A stretch of 64,000 nucleotides of DNA from the NCBI RefSeq assembly GCF_963583255.1, contig NC_084803.1, positions 19,045,428 to 19,109,427 on the forward strand, read 5' to 3'. Position 1 is the stretch's first letter. Every line of letters begins with the position of its first letter. The notes below the pieces were generated by a model that was not told the origin of the DNA, did not search any database, and saw only the letters and a program-made list of their open reading frames with translations. Below are positions 22,216 through 34,875 of this stretch, one piece after another. Source of the stretch: Pyrus communis. Taxonomy: Eukaryota; Streptophyta; Magnoliopsida; Rosales; Rosaceae. A program made the translations under genes and the position numbers.

Positions 22216-25200
22216 CAGCTATAGCATAATAATGATGATTTTTTTTGGTGTGAGCATTAGATTGGCACAATGCTGTTGAAACAAAGGTGTAGATAAGCCC
22301 TTTGTAAGTATGTCTGCAGACTGATCTGCTGAGGACATATGCTGAACTTGAAGATCTCCATGAGTGACTCTCTCATGTACAAAATGATAGTCTATTTCAA
22401 TATGTTTGGATGTAGCATGGAACACATGATTTGTAGATAGTGCAATAGTTGATATATTATCACAATATATCATGGGAGATGAATGTAAAGGTATGTGCAT
22501 ATCATAGAATAGTTGTCGAATTCAGTCAAGTTCAACAACAGTAATTGCTAGGGCGCGATACTTAGCTTCTATGGAAGATCGAGACACAGTGTGTTGTTTC
22601 TTATATTCCCACGAAATAGGGTTTGAACCAAGAAACACAACAAAATCTAAAGTTGATCTCCTATCATTTAGATCACATGCCCAATCTGCACCACTGTAAG
22701 ATTGTAGATGCAATGGTCCTGGTTTGAAATGAATACCATAGGTAGATGTTCCTTTGAGATATCGAATGATTCTCTTTACGACAATGACATGAGAGACCAT
22801 AGGATTATGCATAAACTGGCAAGCTTGATTAACTGCAAAAGCTATGTCAGGTTTCGTAAAAGTGAGATACTGAAGTGCACCAACAACACTCCTATATTAT
22901 GCAGGGCTGTGATAAAGTTGTCCATCATCCTTGAGTAACCTGATAGGGTAGACATGGTGTGCTACACGGTTTAGAGTCTTATAAATCCACTTTATCAACC
23001 AACTCAGTGATATACTTGGTCTGTGATACAAGCAAGCCTTCTGATGTATAATGAATCTACAATCCCAGAAAGAAATTCAACTGTCCCAAGTCTTTCATTT
23101 CAAATTCTCGAGTAAAAGCTTATATAACTTGACTGATTAATTGTGAACTACTACCGGTGAGAATAACATCATCAACATACAAGAGCAATAACATAGTCCC
23201 CCTTTGAATACTGTTGCATAAACAAGGAAGGATCTGCTGGAGAAACTTGAAAACTGAGACTTGGTAAAAAACTGGTAAATCTCTCATTCCAGGCTTTGGG
23301 AGCCTGTTTTAACCCATATAATGACTTCTGGAGCTTGCACACATAGTTTGAAGAATGTGCTGCACTCTCAAATCCTGGAGGTTGTGCCATATAGACTTCC
23401 TCTTGAAGTATGCCATGTAAAAAGGCATTTTTTACATCTAGCTACCTAAGAGACCATTGGAATTGAGCAACCAAGGCAAAAATAAGTTGTAGGTTTGACA
23501 ACATGACTGAATGTCTCCAGATAATCAACACCTTTTTCTTGGTTATACCCTTGTGCCACAAGTCTTGCCTTATACCTTGCCACATATCCATCTGCATTTT
23601 TCTTTATTTTGTAAATACATTTACATCCAACTAAGTTTTTATGAGGTGGTAAGGGAACTAAAGACCAAGTCTTTTGAGAGTAAAGAGGCCATTCTGAAAC
23701 TTGAGATGCGGCTTTGAATGTTTTGGGTTCTGAAACAATAGTAGCAGTAAAAGCTCTTTTTTTGAACACCTCATTCTTAGATCGAGTTTGCATAGGATGT
23801 ATATTCATTGGTATTGGTAGAACAACACTTAGTTGCTCTTGTTGAAAGTCAGGATCCATACGGATAGGGTGCTGTGTTGTGGAGCTAGTTGGAGGCAACT
23901 GATGTATTACAGGATCACAAGATATATGTGATGTATTAAGATTATTTGTGGGGAAAGAAACAAACTCTGGAGCACTAGATGCAACTATTTCCAAAGAATC
24001 TGAGGCTTTAGATGCAGACAATGAATCTGAGGCACTAAATGAATGCATAGTCAAGGAGTCTGTAGTTCGAGATGACAATGAATGAGATGAAGGTATAGAT
24101 GCCTAATTGGTTAATGTAATGACTAGAGTGAAATATGAGGAATGGATTGGAGTATGTGAGACATTCAATGGAGATGATGCGGAAACCAATTTTGACTGTT
24201 GAAACATACTTGAAGTGGAATATGGAAAGCTAGTTTCATCAAATAATACATGCCTAGACACATGAATTTTACCAATTGCAATGTTGAGATAGATAAACCC
24301 GTTATATTGACCTGCATACCCCAGAAACACACAATATGCAGTTTTAGACTAAAGTTTAGAAGTGTTTTAAGGTTTTAAAAGTGGAAAACATGCACACCCA
24401 AAGACTCTGAGATGTTTAATTTCAAGAACTGTGCTGTATAGTTTTTGAAATGGTGACTGCATAAGTAAAGAAGCACATGACATTAATCAAATAAGAAGCA
24501 GTAGCACATGCATGAAACCAGAATTGATTTGACAATTTTGCAGTTTGAAGAAGTGTAATTGTTGTTTCTACAAGATGTCTATGTCTTCTTTCTGCCAAAC
24601 CATTCTGTTCAGGTGTGTAAGGGCATGATTTTTGATGTAAAATACCATGATGTGATAGAAATTGTTGAAACTTAGTGCTTGTAAATTCACCACCCCCATT
24701 AGATTGGAAGACTTTAACTATAGCATAAAACTATATACACAGATAGGCATGAAAATGATTAAAAGTTGCAAACACTTCTGATTTATTTCTTAATGAAAAA
24801 ATTCATGTGTATCGAGTACAATCATCTATGAAGGTTACATAATACCTAAATCCTTTATATGAAGGTAAAGGGGCAGGTCCCCACTGTGTATTTTTTCTAA
24901 TGGTATTACAAATTTGTTTATAGGGAAAACAAATGGTAACTTCGTAAATTTCCCCTCTAAACATGGTGTACATATTGATGAACATGGATCTATTAATGCA
25001 AAAACTTGAGATTGATGTAGAATTGCAGAAGTGATTACATTTGATGTGTGTCCTAATCTTTTGTGCCATATGCTTGACTGAACTAGTTTTGCAAGAAAAC
25101 ATGAATGTGATGCAGGTAGGGTAAATGATTTCTTCTGTGACATGTTGAATGGTATAGGGTAATAAACAGCTCTACACAGCCCCTTGAGCAGGATCTTCCT

Positions 25201-26240
25201 TGTGGATTTGTCCTAAACCTAGAAACAAACATCATCACAAATGAATCTACACCTATTGTCTTTGCAGAGTTGATAAATGGATAACAGATGTTGTGAAAGT
25301 TTTGGAACATGTAATACATTCCTAAGTGTGAGAGAGTGTTGGGGAACTACTAATTTAGAAGTACCAATATTGGAAATACTCAAACCTGCACCACTTGCAG
25401 TGGTAATGGTGTATGTGCCCTAATATGGAGTAGATAGATCCAAATTTGCCAACTCAGATGTCATATGTGATGTAGCACCAGTGTTTGCAATCCAAAATTG
25501 TTCAGATAGTGGAGATGGTTGATGATTTGCATGCGTAGCAGAGAGATGAGCAGTTGGAGGTCTCCTTGATACGCAAAATTACCCATGTGATAACACTGAA
25601 CTGTTGTGTGCCCATATTTCCAGCAGATTTGACATTAAGTAGGAGAACACGAGGTTGGAGTAGTATGTGTTTGAAAACAGTATGCAGCAACATGTCCCTT
25701 TTTATTGCATATTTGACACGTAGGAATGTCAAATGGATGATCTGGGCAGTGAGATTGGCATGGTTTGGGAGTACCAAGAATGCTAGGATTACCATTTGAA
25801 ACTCTTAGACCAATATTGTATTGAAATCTCCCTCTGCCTTTGCCTCTGAAATTATTCCCTTTATAGCTTCTATAGTTATGATAACCACCATTGAAATTGT
25901 TATAAGACCCATTTCCATGACTGTGATTAACAGAACTTGAACCTCCATTTGGCTTGAATGACTGATCAGAAGAAAACCTTGGTTGATCTTGATCGAGAAA
26001 AAGAGTTTTCCCTTTATCGGACTGAATACCAGCAACCATGGCACTACCAAAAGACAATACAGAAGAACTGTCAAAAGATTGCTCAATGATAGCTTCTTAT
26101 GCCAATAGTTGAGACTGGAAATCTTTGAGAGATATGTCATTCTCTATTCCTCTGATCACACATCGAAACGTGTTGAAATCTGCAAGTAAACCTTTCAACG
26201 CAAGGATGATAATATCATCATCATCAAGATTATTTGTATT
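22216..26240 (-). mobile_element. Degenerate Ty1/copia element in P450 intron
   Basis: On the minus strand: gag C-terminal part (about 25760-26235, FNTFRCVIRGIEND), a zinc knuckle CQICNKKGHVAAYC (about 25690-25750), pre-integrase and integrase (24500-25300), a long linker, RT (22940-23620; [15 protein letters not shown]) and RNase H (22219-22812; DWACDLNDRRST, ADILTKGL). Many stops and shifts break it. No primer site or 3' LTR was found. It belongs to a different copia lineage from the pair at 1-11926. Confidence 0.9.
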
Positions 26241-26420
26241 GATTTACAATCCTCACTTGTATAGGTATTTTCAATCCCAATCTTACAGAGTAAGTAATCC
26301 TCCTTTTAACTAACTCCTCATGTCAACCAACTATCTCCTTATCCCAACTAACTATATCTCTAACAACTAAGATTCCAACTAATATACCAGCCTTTGTAAT
26401 CTCTTGACAAGTGGCATTGT
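26241..26420 (-). repeat. Probable 5' LTR remnant of the intronic copia
   Basis: Minus strand contains TGTTAGAGATATAGTTAGTT and runs to TACAAATAATC. Then, with no primer site, the sequence jumps into mid-gag (DDDIIILALKG). This looks like an LTR fused to gag by an internal deletion. Confidence 0.55.
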
Positions 26421-26891
26421 TTTAACCATTGATATCCTTCTCACTTGGATCACTATTTTCCACTTCATTCTTCTTACAGTGTTATCAATTCTTTTATATT
26501 ATTTTACGTGTAACCTAAATTAAAAACTTGTTGTACAATAATATTACATATACATAACACATAGAACACAAAACATTATATGACGTTGTTACTGTCACAC
26601 CCAAAACATTTACACACCCACGCGGTAAAAATGTTATATATACCTAATATTCTCTCGAAAAGTATATATGTACTTACAGTCTTACCCTGCTGGTAAGGGG
26701 CATATTTCTAGTCTGTGACCAACTCAGCAAATGGTTTCCTCCTCCATTTGATTCAAAGATTGTCTTCTGCTCCATCGATATATGGTAACTTCTGATTAAC
26801 ACATGAGGTTATGCAGGAGGCCATGCATGTTAATAAGAGTACGTAATCTATTTAGACAGACAAAAATGACGCACTTGTTAACATTCTCTAA

Positions 26892-27005
26892 TGTTGAAAA
26901 TGAATCTCACATTGATGGAAGGAGAGATCTTGCATAAGTTTATAAGTAAGTTGGGATACTCCTCATATTGCTAATTGGTTTATGGTGAAACCTAAACTTC
27001 CTTCT
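26892..27005 (+). repeat. Solo LTR of a TRIM family (in P450 intron)
   Basis: Begins TGTTGAAAATGAATCTCACA and follows the 5' LTR of the TRIM at 30315-30611 base by base with point changes (..TTTATAAGTAAGTTGGG.., ..CTCCTCATATTGC..). No second LTR or internal domain is nearby. Confidence 0.8.
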
Positions 27006-28082
27006 TCCTTCATCTAATATGTGGGTGTCACGTATAATGGTGAAATCCACCTCTATTAGAGACATTATTAGCAAATGTTATAATTTTGTGTGTTTAAATA
27101 GCATTATTGATGTTATAAATTCTGATCTCTATAGCTTCTCGAAGCTTTGAGTCATCGTGAACGTATTTGATCATCCAAGTTAGGAGACTGGCTGTGGTAT
27201 CCTGACCAGCAAACATTACCCCAATGATGTTGTCGACGATTTGATTGCGTTAGGATTCTCCCTTCTCATCCTTGAAGTCCAATAAACTTCCCAATAGATC
27301 TTTATGCACCAAACTCTTTTCTTTCTCTCTTTTATTAACTCACCAAGAATTAAGCTTATTCTTCTCCTTGCCTTCGCAAATGAATTTAAATTCCCATTGC
27401 CCACAAATATATTGTACAAGAATATTGAACATTAAAATAAAAGAGAGTAACTTAGTTTGATTAGTACCTTCTCGAACAGACTACGATAAGTAAACAGATA
27501 ATTGTTGATCGTCGCAAATTATTATGCTTACCAAAACCGATTTATTGTACAACAAGCCGGGGAGTTTTGTGGGGAAAGAATTGTAACCTTTGTCTAGAGT
27601 GTAGTAGTTTTCCTTGAGCATTTCTTTGTAGTGATTGTTTAAGTGACCAAAGATAAACAGGACAGCAACATCGAATGCGAACTGCATGCATGCCATGATT
27701 ATGAAGATGGTCAGTAATTAAATACCTAGAGATATTGAAGAGGTTATTAGTTCAAGCATCATCAATACTTATAAGTTATAACCCATTAATTAGTAAGGCT
27801 AGCTTAAAATTTCATATACATAAGTTACCCAAAAAAATAACCGTTAGTACGTAAACTCAAACTTATGTTAATAAAAAAAAAAATCATTTAAAAACTTTTG
27901 TACAAGGGAAAAACCACATCTTTTATAAATAAAACTTTGGCAGTAGAGGAGATATTTTATTACACATGCATAAATGTAACTTATGCATCCATTATTGATT
28001 TATACTTATGTGAATATATGTCATTTTAAAGTTCTTTGTTACAGACCAAATACGCATACAATATCAACACAGAAATATACAT

Positions 28083-28618
28083 ATGTATGTACCATACTTC
28101 ACTAATCCCGAAACTGTCAAACATCAGTCAACTTCATACCTTCAGAGACCCACTGAAGAAGTCGTGCTAAGGCACCCCTATCGAAGCACAAGAGTTTTTC
28201 TCCAACCAGGAGACCAATCACAACACGACATGTATCAACATCAGAAAAAAAAAAACTTCCCACTCCCACATCGACCGCGAGTGGAGGCTGGAGACTCTCC
28301 TCAACTATAAAAGAAGATCATCCTCCTACTGTTAATCCCTAATATCATTATTGTACTTAAACTCGTCATTGGAACCTAGTAATGGTGATTACGCTTGAAT
28401 CTATGTATTGTGTAAACTCTTTACTATTAATGAGAGCTCCTCTACCCCGTGGATGTAGCTAGCCAAACTTAGGGGGAACCACATACATCTTGTGTTTTCT
28501 TCCCTATCTCTATATGTTTACATATTATCATCACTAAGTGACCGGAGCAACCCAGCGAAGATCACAAACTTGACATTTTATGTTGTTCCAAAGTCTCATC
28601 GAATTTGTGCATCAACAA
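28083..28618 (+). repeat. LTR-like block, probably gypsy-type solo LTR (in P450 intron)
   Basis: Contains a TATA-like ACTATAAAAGAAG at 28303, a downstream leader with ATGAGAGCTCC, and ends near GTGCATCAACA, features of large plant gypsy LTRs. The left edge is uncertain and no paired LTR or coding domain was found. It sits between P450 exons 2 and 3. Confidence 0.5.
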
Positions 28619-29283
28619 CATATATAATCCAAACAATTAAGTTTTGTTAGCTGATAAAAAGCATTATTAAAAAAAACTTGAACTAGCCAACATTTTTTTA
28701 ACTCATAAAAGGTGTTAACGACATTGCCAGACCATGAGTCTAAGGTAGAAATGGTAACGGCTTCAATATCTGGGACCAAGTTTCTCATAACATCCAAGGA
28801 CAATGATCCTTGGACTAATCTTCTAATCTGTCCATGGTAGTCATGTTGGTGGAAGAAAAGTGCTGAGGGACCAATTAATCTCTCTTTGCTTTGAGGGTAT
28901 GTAGGTTTAAACAAGTGTGCCTGAGTCACCAGCACAAACCGCACAACCTCTGGGCTAGACAGCATCACACAAGGACTGCCAAGTATGTGAGTCTTGAAAA
29001 CTTCTCCATACCTAACATTAATTAAGATATTAAATTAAAATAATCCAGTCTTGGTAATCATGCATGCAGTGGATTTAATTACTTAATTACCTGTTGTGCC
29101 TAGTGGAAAAAAGGACATTAGGGTTTTGAGAGTATAGTTGCATGGTTTCACCTACATAGGGCCCATTGAACCTGGAGGTAGAGTTGCTGTAGGTTTCCAT
29201 GCTCTCATTTGTTTTGCAAGTAATAAGATGAATGAAAAAAGAGCAATAAGAAGAAAATAGTAGAGAGGTAAAACGATATACAT

Positions 29284-30022
29284 ATCGCTCTCTTTGATCG
29301 AAATAGCTTAGGAAATTAAATTCAGTAAGTTATTAAGGACATTGTGGCCTGTGAACATAGTTTTGCTTGTTTATACAGGAGTTGCAGGCAGGTAGTGACA
29401 ATATGTGATTAATTCGACTATTCTCTGCCACCCGATTTCAGTGGACAGTGGCTAGCTTGCCAGGCCAATGACTGATTGCCCTAGCTAGCTAGTTGCACAA
29501 CTTTTCGTCGTCCAATCCAACCCGCTATTTAACCTTTTCACAAGGGTTGCCGATGGTACGAGATTTACCATCAGGCACAGACCTAGCCACAAAAATTCTA
29601 GTGAGATGAGCCATAAAAGTAGAAGAAAAAAAAATTGAAGAAGCCACATAATACTGAAGAGAACAACGTACTTAGACTCTTGAAATTTTGAGAAACAAAA
29701 TACTATTTCTTCCTTATAACAAAATGTTAAATATTTAGGGTAAGAAATTTTACATCTTTTTTGCTAGAGTTATGTCCATGTCATGTACTTATTTTGTCAG
29801 ATCGCAAGCCTTGGTTACATGTACAACACGCGTGAAATTTTAATGTACGGAGTGCGCATTTGTTATCTATTTCACATGGGGTTCAGTATGTCATATTGCG
29901 AATCTAACCAACATGACGATCCAAGCTTCAAAATTTTAATATCAGGGCTAGCCTTAGTTGTCTTGTTCACGCCAAATGATCACTCATTGTTAACTAGTTA
30001 AAAATGAGTCGTGTTTTGGTTA
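29284..30022. other. P450 upstream flank, no gene
   Basis: AT-rich. No coding match; the short plus-strand frame at 29783-30001 resembles nothing known. Confidence 0.4.
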
Positions 30023-30149
30023 GGGGTGTGATATTCACACATCCCATTTTACTTTTCACACATCCTTCTAATTTTCGGCCGTCGGATCGGATGAATTGAG
30101 GAAAATCAACAGATAGAAATTAACAAGGAGTATGTGGATAGCACATCCC
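30023..30149. mobile_element. hAT-type MITE (127 bp), 8-bp duplication
   Basis: Starts GGGGTGTGATATTCACACA and ends in the inverted counterpart ..GTGGATAGCACATCCC. TTTGGTTA flanks it exactly on both sides (30015-30022, 30150-30157). An 8-bp duplication and short imperfect termini fit hAT-derived MITEs. Non-coding. Confidence 0.85.
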
Positions 30150-30314
30150 TTTGGTTAACCTATGAATGTCTAACCACACACTTATTTTACCAGATTACAA
30201 ATCTAGATGAGATGACACGACATGAATAAAAAAATTTAACTTCTGGACTAAGCTATATTGTTTACGTTGAATGAATTTACTATTGACTAGTTAAAATATG
30301 GGTTGAATTTTTGT

Positions 30315-30611
30315 TGTTGAGAAGGAATCCCACATTGATGGGAGGATGAACCTTACATGGGTTTATAAGTAAGTTGGGCTACTCCTCATGTTGCCAACTA
30401 GTTTTATGGTGGAACCTCAACTTCTTCATGGTATCAGAGCAGGTTGTCTCACATGTAAAGCCAAACAGACACACGTGACCCCGTTGTGTTGTCCACGTGT
30501 TAGGCTTGAAACTTCACCACACGTGAGGGGACGTGTTGAGAATGAATCCCACATTGATGGGAGGAATGACCTTTGTCAATTAGTTTTATGATGAAACCTA
30601 AACTTTTTTCA
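30315..30611 (+). mobile_element. TRIM retrotransposon (about 297 bp)
   Basis: 5' LTR 30315-30428 (TGTTGAGAAG..CTTCTTCA) is followed at once by TGGTATCAGAGCAGG, a tRNA-Met primer site. A short internal part carries GAGGGGACG (purine tract) before the 3' LTR 30534-30611, which has an internal deletion. There is no coding capacity, the definition of a TRIM; it must be moved by another element's enzymes. No clear target duplication was seen. Confidence 0.85.
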
Positions 30612-32098
30612 CGAAATTTGTTAGTCACGCATTAAAGAGCAAAGTAGTTTTCTTTCCTTATTTCTTGGGCTCTTAATTTTATACTAGTTGTATACTAGTA
30701 CAAGCCCACACACAAAGTGTGTGTGAAATATTTTACTTTTGTTTTTATAATTGAAGGAGAGAGGAAGATAGTGAGAGAGAACGTCGGAGTGGAGAAAGGG
30801 GAAGAGAGGTTTTTTTTTTTCTCCCTAAATTAGACATAATACAATCACCTGTAGGTGAGACTTAAATAAAAACTAGCAAAATTTTGTTTTGTGAAATTAC
30901 GTTATTGTCTTCAACTTTTTTGTTGTGATAAAAGACAAAAATGTCTTTTCACCATCTTTTAGTTGACAAAGAGAATTTCATTAATATGTGATTCAGATAT
31001 ATTTTAGACATTTTCTCAAGGCACTTATATTCTAGTCTTCAAGAACGGGGAGTAGAGAAAATGCATCATCTCTTCATCCGGTAAATGATAAAGCTAGGCT
31101 ACTTGACAAAGTTTTTGGAAAAAGATAAGCTCACACCACAAAGCGCGAGTACAAATTTTAGTCGCAAAGTGATCATGAAAACAATTCTCATATATACACA
31201 CACATTATTTAGCAAACAAATTTAGTAACTTAATTTAGAATTAACATTTACCTTTTGACAATTCAAATACTACAACAAGGTCAGGTCAACATTAGATGGA
31301 TTGAACCAAAGTACTAAAACTCTTTGTTCCACCCAGAAATTATGATTGATGTGCGGTTTGGTTTATATTGTTATCCAACTTGTTTAAGAATTAATCACTA
31401 CTACACTAGTTGCATACATAAGTTACATCAAAGCTTGTTACGAACAAAAGAAGTCTGTACAGTTCCATGAAAACAACAGACGTCGAAATACATACGCAAA
31501 AGGCTCATTTCCATCCACAACAAGTGGGCGTTTTTTCAGTACTGAGGAAATAGTTTGGCAACGCGCAATGAAATACCTAGTTATTGACAATTTATAGTCT
31601 TCTCTTTTTAATTGATGAATTACTTTGTTCTCGATTATCTTTTTCTCCTTTTCTTTTCTTTTTTTGCCAATAAGCTGTAAATGTCTTTTTTATTTGGTTT
31701 AAAATGTAGATTTTTTTCTTTTATCATGAAAAAAATTTCTACTAAACCTGTCCTAATGTCTTATTTTTCTTCCAACATTATAATCTTACTCATCATAAAA
31801 AGTTAAAAAGCTAAAATGCTATTTCTCCAACCACTATTATTCCTAAAGTAACTTCTTTTATATATATCTAAATTCTTTGAAGAAACGTTAGTAATAGTTC
31901 GCCAACTTTAACTCGATTGGAGAGGAAAAGGAAGAAAGAGAGAGAAAAGGGAGAGGGAGAAGAGAGCAAAACGGCCTAAGAGGGAGAGAGACACAGGGTG
32001 GGGGCAAGAGAAAAGTTGCTATAATGAATTAATTCATAAATAGGGTAAAAAGTCTTTTTCTTTCGAGATAAATATGTCATTAACAATTTTTTTAATAA
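30612..32098. other. Non-genic AT-rich DNA with a purine-rich tract
   Basis: No coding match. 31918-32010 is strongly purine-rich (GAGAGGAAAAGG-type). Nothing else could be assigned. Confidence 0.4.
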
Positions 32099-32379
32099 GA
32101 GCATCCCCAGCGTGGGGTTTTGCTCGGGGGTCGGGCTCCAAAACAATGGCCCGAGGGCCGGTGGAGATGCTCCAGCGTGCGGGAGGCCGAAGGCAGAGGG
32201 AGGCCCGAGGGCCAGGCCCGTGAGGGATTGCCAGGCCTTGAGCCCGAGCTGGGGCTGACGCCAGGGTGGCGTCAGCGCATTATTTTATTTTTTTTGTGTC
32301 AGGCGCGTGCACCCCACCCGCGCGTGGGGGCGCGTCGCCGACACAAAAAAAATTTAAAAAGGCAATTGTCAGTTACCGT

Positions 32380-32401
32380 TGGGAAGCCACGTGGCTTCCC
32401 A
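32380..32401. repeat. Perfect 22-bp palindrome centred on CCACGTGG
   Basis: The arm GGGAAGCCAC is followed by its exact complement GTGGCTTCCC, with one further T/A pair outside. It lies in the left subterminal part of the Harbinger element. Confidence 0.85.
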
Positions 32402-32717
32402 CGGTGCGTTAGATCTCAACGGTAAAAAAAAAAAAAAAAAAGTCAGATTTAATATCCACCGTTCGATCTGAGATCAACGATGGATATTAAAATGCTTTAT
32501 AAATTAAAAAATAAATGAAAAAATAGTTTTAAAATTTTGAAAAGTTACCGTTGTGACACGTGGCACAATCTGGAGCGTTGGAATTCAAATTTTTTTATAT
32601 CTAACGGCAGAGATTAATTAATTGAATAAAAATTTAAAACAAATTGTAAAAAATTCAAAAAAATTCAAAAAAATATCTGAAAAATCTGAAAAAAAATTGT
32701 AAAAAAAATTGTTTTTA

Positions 32718-32735
32718 CTTTTCTATAAATACCTT
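32718..32735 (+). promoter_or_regulatory. TATA box of Harbinger ORF1
   Basis: CTTTTCTATAAATACC lies about 110 bases before the ORF1 start at 32839, in a position and context typical of plant promoters. Confidence 0.6.
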
Positions 32736-32838
32736 CTCATTATCATCTACCTTACACAACAATTTCATATTTTCTCAACTACTTTCAATCACATTCCTTT
32801 CTTTGTCTCAAAGTTTGAATCCATTTTTTTTCAACAAA

Positions 32839-33584
32839 ATGACCACTGGTGCAGGTACGAATTGGTCGCTTATTGAAGATGTTGCGTTGTGTACTAGCTG
32901 GGTTGAAGTTACTCATAGTTCGCTTACGGGTAATGAGATGCAGTTGCGAGAAATGTGGAGTCTTATTCATACCAATTTTCTTGAGAAAATTGGTGGGAAA
33001 AGAACCAAAGAATCGATGTCCAGTCGTTGGAAATTACTTAGCCAATCGTTTAGTACGTGGAGAGACGCTTTGGCACAAGCTAGTAGTAATATTCGAAGTG
33101 GGGAAAATTACTCGGATCAGGTAACAATATATTATTTATTTGATACCCAAATTTACATTATAATTATTTGTTTGAATTATTTATTTGTTACATACTTACA
33201 TTATAATTATTTGTTTGTATTATTTATTTGTTACGTACAAAATTTATTATTTATTGTTACTTATTTGTTACATTATAATTATGTTGTTTGTATTATTTAT
33301 TTATTTGTTTGTTTGTATTATTTATTTACTAAACTTGGAACTCTAGCCCCATGTTATGATTAACATGACATATATATATATATATATATTTGCTAGTTAC
33401 TTATTTTCATTATTTACTAAACTTGAAGCCTTCTTACTTATTTTCATTATATTTGTTACTTATATATATATATATGTATATATTTGCTAGTTACTTATTT
33501 TCATTATAATTATTTATTTGTTACTTATTTTCATTATTTACTAAACTTGAAGCCTTCTTACTTATTTTCATTATATTTGTTACT

Positions 33585-33617
<33 letters not shown>

Positions 33618-33960
33618 TTGCTAGTTACTTATTTTCATTATAATTATTTATTTGTTACTTATTTTCAATATTTACTAAACTTGAAGCCTTCTTACTTATT
33701 TTCATTATATTTGTTACTTATATATATATGTATATATTTGCTAGTTTCTTATTTTCATTATAATTATTTATTTGTTACTTATTTTCAATATTTACTAAAC
33801 TTGAAGCCTTCTTACTTATTTTCATTATATTTGTTACTTATATATATATATATGTATATATTTGCTAGTTACTTATTTTCATTATAATTATTTATTTGTT
33901 ACTTATTTTCATTATTTACTAAACTTGAAGCCTTCTTACTTATTTTCATTATATTTGTTA

Positions 33961-34007
<47 letters not shown>

Positions 34008-34875
34008 TTGCTAGTTACTTATTTTCATTATAATTATTTATTTGTTACTTATTTTCATTATTTACTAAACTTGAAGCTTTCTTACTTATTTTCATTATAT
34101 TTGTTACTTATATATATATATATATGTATATATTTGCTAGTTACTTATTTTCATTATAATTATTTATTTGTTACTTATTTTTATTGTGTAGGAACTTCAA
34201 GCACAAGCTTGGTACGCTGCCAAAACCAAAAGCAAAAATAAATCATTCAACCGGTGGGAATGTTGGAATATTGTCAAAGATTGTCCTAAATTTAGAGTTG
34301 TGCCAGTCGGTCCAGAAGTGCACATGAACAGCACCCCTCTACACTCTACACCTGATCATGTTCATGAAGATGATGCAGAAGAAGTGCCCGAAACGCCCCT
34401 CCCTGAACGCGCGTCGGGTTCGACCCGTTTTCCAATTAGGCCTCAAGGTAAGAAGGCTTCAAAGAGAAAAGGGAGTGCTTCGAAGAACGATTATGCAAAG
34501 TTCATGGAAGAACTTACTCGCCAAGGTGAATTGACTTTGGCGAGGGACCTGGCGAAAGATGAGGCTGATAAGGCTAGAGAGGCATCAAAACAAGCAGCTG
34601 TTGAGAGAGAATTTTATGCTAATGAGAGAGAAAGAGAGCTACTTAGGCAAGAAAGGGAACATGTTAGAGAAGAAAGACGGACTCAACAAGATCGTGAGAT
34701 TATGAACATGTCTTTAGAAGGGAAGTCTCCAAATTCTAAATTTTTTTGGAAGTCAGAGAAAGCGGACGTTGTGCGAAGGAGGCATGCAAGAGAAGCAATA
34801 GCAAGTCAATGTGGTTCTAGCACCGCAAGAGAAGATCATCCTAGCACCACAAATTGGTTAAGTGATGATGAATAG
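32839..34875 (+). CDS. PIF/Harbinger ORF1, Myb/SANT-like DNA-binding protein (2 exons)
   Basis: Exons 32839-33120 and 34192-34875 are joined by GTAACA..TGTGTAG splice sites in phase 0, giving 321 residues. Residues 8-90 form a trihelix/SANT-like domain: NWSLIEDVALCTSWVEV, then REMWSLIHTNFLEKIGG and SSRWKLLSQSF. The second exon continues it (FNRWECWNIVKDCPKF). A basic, Ser-rich segment follows, then a long charged region (VEREFYANERERELLRQE) likely to be coiled coil. In this superfamily ORF1 binds the termini and helps import the transposase into the nucleus. I chose the ATG at 32839, because upstream in-frame codons lack an ATG. Plant annotation pipelines often misname such proteins. Confidence 0.85.
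33370..34187 (+). repeat. Minisatellite filling the ORF1 intron
   Basis: About six to seven tandem units of roughly 100-145 bp, each with TTGCTAGTTACTTATTTTCA, ATTTACTAAACTTGAAGCC and a variable (TA)n tract. Length differences come mostly from the TA tract. The array ends just before the splice acceptor. Confidence 0.9.

Larger units (their letters stand above)
21051..29283 (-). pseudogene. CYP707A: CYP707A-like cytochrome P450 pseudogene (ABA 8'-hydroxylase family)
   Basis: Exons in order on the minus strand: 29091-29283 (hydrophobic anchor after MYIVLPLYYF, then LPPGSMG), about 28690-29011 (GEVFKTHILGSPCVMLSSPE, HLFKPTYPQSKERL), about 27535-27690 (EKGYNS-type LDKGYNSFPTKLPG), about 27140-27410 (I-helix FAGQDTTASLLTW), 26686 to about 26790 (SWSQTRNMPLTSR), 21915-21993 (K-helix ESLR), 21313-21419 ([10 protein letters not shown]), 21051-21169 (heme loop PFGNGLHTCPG). 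The closest family is CYP707A, which inactivates abscisic acid. Lesions: four bases lost at 29157-29163 (frameshift after SMG), a frameshift near 27325, a TAA at 27250-27252. No final exon was found. A copia element and two solo LTRs lie in its introns. Confidence 0.9.
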
